Assembly: GCA_003278255.1 (NCBI GenBank)
Contig: QCFZ01000004.1
Location: 29,057-93,056 of the forward strand
Length of the DNA stretch: 64,000 bases
Reading direction: 5' to 3'
Source: Prochlorococcus sp. AG-363-O15
GTDB lineage: Bacteria; Cyanobacteriota; Cyanobacteriia; PCC-6307; Cyanobiaceae
Below are positions 58,256-64,000 of the stretch, one piece after another. The translations under genes and the position numbers were made by a program. Each line of letters starts with the position of its first letter. The first letter of the stretch is position 1. The notes under the pieces were generated by a model. It was not told the DNA's origin. It made no database searches and saw only the letters and a list, made by a program, of their open reading frames with translations.

Positions 58256-59245
58256 CTACGTACTCAACCCTTTTTCGGAAGCACTAGGCTCTAGAACTCT
58301 TCCCATAGCTCTAAATTTGCGATAACGAGCATCGCGTAATTGATCTATAGACAGTTTCATTAAGTCATCTAAATGCCTTTCAAGGGCATTTTTTAACACT
58401 TCACCAGCCTTTAATGGGGCCCAATTATTTCCTCCAGCAGGCTCTTCCAAGACTTCATCAACAACACCAAGACTTAAAAGATCAGTCCCAGTAATCTTTA
58501 GAGCAGCAGCAGCTTCAGGTGCCTTTGCAGAATCTCTCCAAAGAATAGATGCACATGCTTCTGGGCTTGCAACTGTATAGACACTGTGTTCAAACATCAG
58601 CAATCTGTCAGCCACACCAATGCCTAATGCTCCCCCTGAACCACCTTCACCAATAACTGTGGCAATAATTGGTACTCGCAACCGAAACATTTCTCTCAGG
58701 TTAACCGCAATCGCTTCACCTTGGCCTTGCTCCTCAGCTAAAAGTCCTGCATAAGCCCCAGGAGTATCGATGAAGGTAAAAATAGGCAATTTAAATCTAT
58801 CTGCATGTTCCATTAATCTCAACGCTTTTCTGTAGCCACCAGGTGTAGCCATACCAAAATTTCTAGCAACATTTTCCTTTGTATCTCTACCTTTTTGTTG
58901 ACCTAATAAAACAACAGATCTTTCTCCGACTCTACCTATACCACCAACAAGAGCTTGATCATCACTTCCATTTCTATCTCCATGTAACTCAATCCATTCA
59001 TCACAAAACATTTGTATAAAATCTAAAGTACTAGGTCTTTGAGGATGCCTAGCTACTTGAATTTTTTCCGCAGGTGTTAATGCTTGAAAAATCTCCTCTC
59101 TTCTCCTCGCAGCTAGAGTTTCTAACTGAAGCAATTGCTGACTTACATCTACCTCAGAATCTCTAGCAAGTTCTCTTATTTGTTCAATTTGCTTCTCCAA
59201 TTCTACTAATGGCTTCTCAAATTCAAGGAGGTAACGACGAGCCAT
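58256..59245 (-). CDS. accA: Acetyl-CoA carboxylase carboxyltransferase subunit alpha
   Basis: With AccD transfers carboxyl to acetyl-CoA, giving malonyl-CoA for fatty acids. 329 residues; [26 protein letters not shown] and [15 protein letters not shown] are the CT-domain signatures. Follows aar by 26 bases; this aar-accA adjacency is widespread in cyanobacteria and couples hydrocarbon and fatty acid supply. Confidence 0.97.
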   Translation of the reverse strand: MARRYLLEFEKPLVELEKQIEQIRELARDSEVDVSQQLLQLETLAARRREEIFQALTPAEKIQVARHPQRPSTLDFIQMFCDEWIELHGDRNGSDDQALVGGIGRVGERSVVLLGQQKGRDTKENVARNFGMATPGGYRKALRLMEHADRFKLPIFTFIDTPGAYAGLLAEEQGQGEAIAVNLREMFRLRVPIIATVIGEGGSGGALGIGVADRLLMFEHSVYTVASPEACASILWRDSAKAPEAAAALKITGTDLLSLGVVDEVLEEPAGGNNWAPLKAGEVLKNALERHLDDLMKLSIDQLRDARYRKFRAMGRVLEPSASEKGLST

Positions 59246-59271
59246 GAGAATAAAAAAATGAGAAAATATAT

Positions 59272-60315
59272 TCAGGCAACAGCTGCCTGATGAACTTGTG
59301 GCTTAATGTTCAATGTGGAAAAGCCATGTCGCACTGAAGCCTCTCCAATGAAATCCATTTTTTCAAGCGAAATATTATTACGTCCCCAAGAGAAGTTTGT
59401 ATGACAGTTTTCGAATTCCAGAATCATAGCTTCAGCAAAACAAGCGAACATCTGCCTTTGAGGCTTTTCCATCTCTGCAAGTTCCATCATATTCCAACCA
59501 ATATCTTGAAAGAATTCAACTATTCCTCCTTTTAATACATGAACTCCTGAGCCAGCAAATTTCGAATCAAGATTTTTTGGATAACCTCCATCAATCATTA
59601 AACAGGGACTCTTTAATTTTGTTTGATCAATTTCTAATGTTCTAGGCATACTTGCAACCCAAACAACTACATCAGCTTCTGGCAAAGCTTCTTCCAAGCT
59701 AAGCACTCTCCCTCCACCTAATTCTTTTTGTAAATCAATTAGAGGCTGTTGTTGACGAGCCACCAACAAAAGTTCAGCCACACCTGTTCGAACTGAAAGC
59801 CATCTGCAAACTGCACTTCCTATATCTCCTGTTGCTCCTACTACAGCAACACGAGCCTTACTTAAATCAACCCCCAATGCTGGAGCGTTAATTTCTAATT
59901 GCCTACATATTACCCAAGCGGTATGAGTATTACCTGTAGTAAAACGTTCCCATTCAAGAGTTGTACTACGTACTAGCTGATGCTGAAGGAGATTAAAGTT
60001 TTCAAAAATAATTGATGTAAATCCACCAAGTGCAGTGATATTTATATCTTTTTTTTGAGCAAGTTCCATTGCATTAAGGACTTTTCTGCGTGCAGTTTTA
60101 AATCTGCCAAGCATCTCGGGAACAAAGCAAGAATCTATATATGCACCTTCAATAGTCTTTCCAGAAGGACTTTTGATTTCTACATGCTCCACCAACTGAG
60201 GAGGAGCACTACACCAAACATCCAAATCACCCGCAGCGATATGGTCATAGCCCAACTCAAGAGCCTTTCTTCGAGCATCCTCAAAGCTTGTGGAGTGTCC
60301 GATCAGACCAAACAT
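59272..60315 (-). CDS. aar: Long-chain acyl-ACP reductase (AAR)
   Basis: Reduces fatty acyl-ACP to fatty aldehyde for ADO. 347 residues: NADPH site GATGDIG (160-166), active-site cysteine C292 in MFACFAE, and the conserved start [18 protein letters not shown]. It lies 139 bases after ado on the same strand. Confidence 0.96.
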   Translation of the reverse strand: MFGLIGHSTSFEDARRKALELGYDHIAAGDLDVWCSAPPQLVEHVEIKSPSGKTIEGAYIDSCFVPEMLGRFKTARRKVLNAMELAQKKDINITALGGFTSIIFENFNLLQHQLVRSTTLEWERFTTGNTHTAWVICRQLEINAPALGVDLSKARVAVVGATGDIGSAVCRWLSVRTGVAELLLVARQQQPLIDLQKELGGGRVLSLEEALPEADVVVWVASMPRTLEIDQTKLKSPCLMIDGGYPKNLDSKFAGSGVHVLKGGIVEFFQDIGWNMMELAEMEKPQRQMFACFAEAMILEFENCHTNFSWGRNNISLEKMDFIGEASVRHGFSTLNIKPQVHQAAVA

Positions 60316-60454
60316 TGTCTATAAAAAAAGTGTATCGGATCTAAATCCAAACGAGGAAGAGACAATAGGTCATAAAGGTCAAGTAATGGTTGATTAGACC
60401 AGTTACTTAACCTAGATATAACCTTCAATATTGATGATCTTGTAAGAATGAAAT

Positions 60455-61183
60455 TCAAACAACAGCAGCCAAGGCCATTCTCGCTATTTCACGATTATCA
60501 AGTCCAATCTCAGTAAGTGAATCCTGATAAGCAATCATGAACTCTTCCATCAACTCCTCTCTGTCCATAGAGAGCTCAGATGCGTCCTTAGCGACCTGAT
60601 CAAGCATTGATCGAATAAGGGGAAGATTGACTTTGTTGGCTTGAATTAGTTCCTCTTTACAAGTTGCCAAATTTGCCTTGAGCCATTCCTGGCCATAGTT
60701 CAGATGAAGATACTCATCCTTAACTACACCTTCAGTAATTTTTTTTGCAAATGGATCAGCCACACGAATGTATACATGATATGCAGAAATTGCGAAAGCC
60801 TCTATGAGTATGGCTTGGATTAAAAAGCAAGTGGTGAGCTTTCCAGCGGTCAAAGCCTCTTGAAAATTGCCATGTAAAGGTGAGAAAAACTCCTTAGCAA
60901 ATTTCATGTCAGCTGTAACCCCAAGGTTCTTGCCACAAGCTGTGAAACCCCTCATATGCTTCAGTTCCATACGGGCAAGCTTTAGCAATTCATCTGATTT
61001 GTCTGGGATAAGGGTGCCTATAGAAACGTAATTATCATGAGCTTCTTGCTCGCCCTCAATAACAATTGCGTTGATGCGGCTATAGGCATCCTTATAGTTT
61101 TCTGAATTGAAATCAGGCAGATGTCCTTCAGATCCGTTGGGACGATCTAGTACTGCAACCTGATGTGTTTCGACGGTCTGCAT
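60455..61183 (-). CDS. ado: Aldehyde-deformylating oxygenase (ADO)
   Basis: Ferritin-like di-iron enzyme producing alkane plus formate from the aldehyde. 242 residues. All six metal ligands are in place by the usual numbering: E45, E73, H76, E128, E157 and H160. First gene of the ado-aar-accA-SDR run. Product alkane (mainly C15/C17) is presumed from the family. Confidence 0.97.
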   Translation of the reverse strand: MQTVETHQVAVLDRPNGSEGHLPDFNSENYKDAYSRINAIVIEGEQEAHDNYVSIGTLIPDKSDELLKLARMELKHMRGFTACGKNLGVTADMKFAKEFFSPLHGNFQEALTAGKLTTCFLIQAILIEAFAISAYHVYIRVADPFAKKITEGVVKDEYLHLNYGQEWLKANLATCKEELIQANKVNLPLIRSMLDQVAKDASELSMDREELMEEFMIAYQDSLTEIGLDNREIARMALAAVV

Positions 61184-61273
61184 AGATCTTTTCTAAATTT
61201 GTGCAATGGCAAGGACTTTAACCACCTATCGCGAAAATGGAACTTAAATTCTCAGACCGTAGTGAGATGAATA

Positions 61274-62098
61274 TCATCTGGTCCCGATAGTTGGAGGCCA
61301 ATTACTCTCCATCAAAGCCATCAAAAGCTGTGCCCAATGATCCGTTAACGAGTGCTGTATTGCTTTCCCGAGAGACAGATTCGCTTCACTGCTATCTCCA
61401 ATAACCCCTGAATTACTTAGCTCTTCGGTCAACCAAGCACATGGCGCTACGCCCTCTAATGTCCAACCAGGAGGAGGCGTAGCCTTTGAATCACTTGAAG
61501 AATGATCTCCATCTCTAGGCCGCTCCTCTCCAACCAATTCTGGAGCCAAAGCAATCATCAAACTAGTTTCAGCCAAGCCGGCGTGCAATCCTCTTTCTAT
61601 TTCGTCAACAGGTATCAAATTTTTTAAACCAGAAACTCCACTCCATAGGAAACAAGGCAATACAGCCATAGATGGACATTCCAACCTCAACTGTCTTGCT
61701 GCAGCCTGCAATAAACCAATCTGACCACCATGGGCATTAAAAAACAACAAACGACTTAAACCGATATCACCAAGTTGCTTACCAACTTCCATTACCAACT
61801 GCAATAAAAGCGAAGCAGAAAGGGAAATTGTTCCTGAGAATGAAGCATGTTCAGGAGAAAAACCCAGTGACTGAGAAGGAAGCATCCAAATAGGCATAGA
61901 AGTCGGAATCCTTTCCAGAACTTCAATTGCTAAACGTTCAGCAAAAAGATTGTCGGTAGCAAGAGGCAAATGAGGCCCATGTTGCTCACAAGCTCCAAAA
62001 GGCCAAATCAAAGTCGAGCCCTCAATTGAGGCTGCCTCAGCAGCCTTGGTCCAACTGAGGTAATCAAAACGTCGAGAAGAGCATGAATTAGTCATCAA
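61274..62098 (-). CDS. Creatininase-family amidohydrolase
   Basis: 274 residues. The metal-site pattern GACEQHGPHLPLATDN supplies Glu, His and Asp ligands, and NAHGGQIG the further site, as in creatinine amidohydrolase and MftE-like peptidases. A creatinine substrate is unlikely in this organism; a small amide or pterin is possible. Divergent from the S1 protein gene. Confidence 0.85.
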   Translation of the reverse strand: MMTNSCSSRRFDYLSWTKAAEAASIEGSTLIWPFGACEQHGPHLPLATDNLFAERLAIEVLERIPTSMPIWMLPSQSLGFSPEHASFSGTISLSASLLLQLVMEVGKQLGDIGLSRLLFFNAHGGQIGLLQAAARQLRLECPSMAVLPCFLWSGVSGLKNLIPVDEIERGLHAGLAETSLMIALAPELVGEERPRDGDHSSSDSKATPPPGWTLEGVAPCAWLTEELSNSGVIGDSSEANLSLGKAIQHSLTDHWAQLLMALMESNWPPTIGTR

Positions 62099-62164
62099 AA
62101 CCTTTTAAGAGATAGCCTCTCCTTTCTCCTGTCAGAATGACCTATCGACGACCCCAAGGGCCCC

Positions 62165-63490
62165 ATGGCAGGCTCAGACAATCCTCAGCCCAACAAACCA
62201 AAACCTCCCAACAAGCTAACTGCTGAAGCACCTCGCAAACCCCTGCAGGTAATTCACATCAGCAAAAGGGAGGAACAAGAAAAAACCGAAAAGGCTGAGG
62301 GAAGAACAACCCAAGCTTCGGACAAATCTGCTTGGGACAAATCCAAACAATTCGACTCAATCAACAACATTGATAAAAGGAATAATGTTGCTTTAAATGC
62401 ATCGTCATATAAAACGCCTACTGAAAATTTTGAAAAATCAAAAGATGGAATAGATCTTGATGACCTTGAAGGGGTTTCAATGGCTGACCTTCTTGGAAAA
62501 CCAAGCCACTTTGACAAAGGAATAACCACCAGTAAAAGTCACAATTCTTCAGCTCAAAAAAAAGAATTCGATACTCCTAGAAGCGTCGACGATTTTGACT
62601 TTGATGAAGATGCCTTTTTAGCTGCATTAGATGAAAACGAGCCTATTGGATCAACAGGAGAAGTCGCCATAGGTTCAGTAATCGCCGTTGAGAGCGATGG
62701 AGTTTATGTTGATATTGGAGGAAAGGCACCCGGTTTCATGCCTAAAAACGAATGTGGATTAGGAGTAATTACAAATCTCAAAGAAAATTTCCCAAAAGGT
62801 TTAAAAGTCGAAGTTCTCGTCACAAGAGAACAAAATGCTGACGGAATAGTCACAATTAGTTGTAGAGCCCTAGCACTTCGCAAAAGTTGGGAAAAAGTAC
62901 AAGTCCAAGAAAAAGAAGGAAAAGTAGTTCAAGTAAAAGTAAATGGCTTCAATCGCGGAGGCGTTACTTGTGATCTAGATGGTCTAAGAGGTTTCATTCC
63001 TCGATCCCAACTAGAAAATGGCGAAAATCATGAATCACTTGTTGGCAAAACGCTTGGAGTTGCCTTCATAGAAGTAAATCCAGATACTCGAAAGTTAGTT
63101 CTATCAGAAAAACGTGCTGCTACTGCTACTCGCTTTGCTCAATTAGAAGTGGGTCAATTAATCGAAGGACAAATAGTTGCTATTAAGCCTTATGGATTTT
63201 TTGTAGATTTAGGAGGAGTTAGCGGACTACTTCACCATTCAATGGTCACTAATGGCAGCTTAAGGTCATTGAGAGAAGTTTTCGTGCAAGGTGAACGAAT
63301 TAAAGCAATGATTACAGAATTAGATCCAGGAAGATGCAGAATTGCATTAAACACAGCGCTTCTTGAAGGTCCTCCAGGAGAATTGCTAATAGAAAAAGAA
63401 AAAGTTATGGCAGAAGCTGCTGAACGAGCAATAAAAGCTCGTAATGTCCTATCGCCTAAAGAACAAACAAAAGAAGATGTCTGCGAATAA
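62165..63490 (+). CDS. S1-domain RNA-binding protein (ribosomal S1-like)
   Basis: 441 residues. A disordered, charged N-terminal extension of about 160 residues precedes three S1 domains near 166-240 (GDGVYVDIGGKAPGFMP-type), 251-320 (GGVTCDLDGLRGFIPRSQ) and 328-396 (PYGFFVDLGGVSGLLHHS). Cyanobacteria carry two S1-like proteins; this fits the shorter one (Rps1b/Nbp1 class), but the assignment is by layout. The Tab2-like gene follows immediately, overlapping if its upstream ATG is used. Confidence 0.87.
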   Translation: MAGSDNPQPNKPKPPNKLTAEAPRKPLQVIHISKREEQEKTEKAEGRTTQASDKSAWDKSKQFDSINNIDKRNNVALNASSYKTPTENFEKSKDGIDLDDLEGVSMADLLGKPSHFDKGITTSKSHNSSAQKKEFDTPRSVDDFDFDEDAFLAALDENEPIGSTGEVAIGSVIAVESDGVYVDIGGKAPGFMPKNECGLGVITNLKENFPKGLKVEVLVTREQNADGIVTISCRALALRKSWEKVQVQEKEGKVVQVKVNGFNRGGVTCDLDGLRGFIPRSQLENGENHESLVGKTLGVAFIEVNPDTRKLVLSEKRAATATRFAQLEVGQLIEGQIVAIKPYGFFVDLGGVSGLLHHSMVTNGSLRSLREVFVQGERIKAMITELDPGRCRIALNTALLEGPPGELLIEKEKVMAEAAERAIKARNVLSPKEQTKEDVCE

Positions 63491-63500
63491 ATCAACCAAA

Positions 63501-64000
63501 ATGAATTTTTACCGACGAGCTGACTGGGAACTTGATTTCTATTCCCGACCAATACTTGAACCTGATGGAAAAAAACGTTGGGAATTATTGATCACAAGTT
63601 CACAAGAGTTCCCTGAAGAAGAACCTTTCCGATGGGAAAAAAAGTGTCCAGCTGGAGAAGTTAACTCAATATGGCTTTCTTCTGCGCTTGAAGAAGCCTT
63701 GCAAGAAGCACAAAAGCAAGGATGGGAAGCACCACTAAGACTTAGATGTTGGCGAACTTCAATGCGCACCATGATCAACAAAGCGGCATCAAAGATTGGA
63801 CTAGAAGTTATACCTAGCAGAAGAACTTATACACTTTTTGATTGGCTATCTCAACGTGAACGAGAGGTATATCCGAATGAAGATGGATACATGGAAGGAC
63901 CTCTAGCTCCTCCACCATCACCAATCCTTAGTCAACCAATTCCTCTCCCAGAAGCAGTTAGGGGAGATGCCTGGAGCTTGGCCTCCATACCTTTGGGCAT
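63501..64000 (+). CDS. Tab2/Atab2-like RNA-binding protein, 3' end outside window
   Basis: An open frame to the window edge from ATG 63501 (166 codons seen); ATG 63477, overlapping the S1 gene, is also possible. MNFYRRADWELDFYSRP, RLRCWRTSMRTMI and RRTYTLFDWLSQRER match the Tab2 family. In Chlamydomonas and Arabidopsis Tab2/ATAB2 binds psaB mRNA and promotes its translation; the cyanobacterial function is inferred. Confidence 0.83.
   Translation, partial: MNFYRRADWELDFYSRPILEPDGKKRWELLITSSQEFPEEEPFRWEKKCPAGEVNSIWLSSALEEALQEAQKQGWEAPLRLRCWRTSMRTMINKAASKIGLEVIPSRRTYTLFDWLSQREREVYPNEDGYMEGPLAPPPSPILSQPIPLPEAVRGDAWSLASIPLG

Overview
The window is a piece of chromosome from a marine picocyanobacterium, almost certainly Prochlorococcus. 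The base composition is AT-rich and genes are packed at short spacing on both strands. It carries an alpha-type carboxysome operon with form IA Rubisco, both protochlorophyllide reductases (ChlLNB and POR), plastocyanin, a cytochrome c6-like protein, PsaM, NdhL, Ycf51, a cyAbrB regulator and the aldehyde-forming hydrocarbon pair AAR/ADO. A tailed shell paralogue (CsoS1E) and the modest AT bias point to a low-light-adapted lineage, but the strain cannot be fixed from the sequence alone. No insertion sequence, prophage, CRISPR array or rRNA was seen. There is one tRNA, an intronless tRNA-Leu(UAA).

Layout. 1-6 kb: minus-strand lipase-like fragment, folB, proA and a giant TamB-like protein. 6-14 kb: plus-strand ycf51, two small unknowns, a CocE-type hydrolase, glgB, hemE, an SDR epimerase and petE with a clear terminator. 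14-24 kb: a small Nif11 protein, clpB, a QueD-like protein with an altered zinc motif, hisIE, a DUF2214 membrane protein, a group 2 sigma factor, a DUF1232 pair, a Nif11-cupin fusion, cytochrome c6, YciI, cyAbrB, trpA, DUF3007 and ndhL. 24-38 kb: tRNA-Leu, pyrC, a Na+/Ca2+ exchanger, gor with a divergent long GST, a ParB-like protein converging on dnaA, two arsenosugar-type glycosyltransferases, hisG-ABC exporter-GNAT, gloB and RidA.

38-48 kb is the carboxysome island. The minus-strand order is csoS1D, (rdgB on the opposite strand), csoS1A, rbcL, rbcS, csoS2, csoSCA, csoS4A, csoS4B, csoS1E, acRAF. Perfect or near-perfect RNA hairpins lie between rbcL and rbcS, between rbcS and csoS2, and across the acRAF stop codon, which suggests the polycistron is cut into segments of different stability. 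The csoS1A/rdgB intergenic region holds an exact 13-bp direct repeat and nested inverted repeats. The N-terminus of CsoS1D carries a VTGTE motif like those repeated in the scaffold CsoS2.

48-54 kb is the chlorophyll block: chlN-chlB-chlL, then por, an unknown membrane protein and the tiny psaM. A 22-bp perfect palindrome sits upstream of chlL. 54-64 kb holds a lipoate ligase-like gene overlapping an M50 protease tail to tail, trpF, an SDR, accA-aar-ado, a creatininase-family hydrolase, a three-S1-domain protein and the start of a Tab2-like photosystem translation factor.

The strongest candidates for something not fully described are the CsoS1D/CsoS2 shared motif, the hairpin-segmented carboxysome operon with its repeated upstream element, the chlL palindrome, the Nif11-cupin fusion and the non-canonical QueD-like protein.
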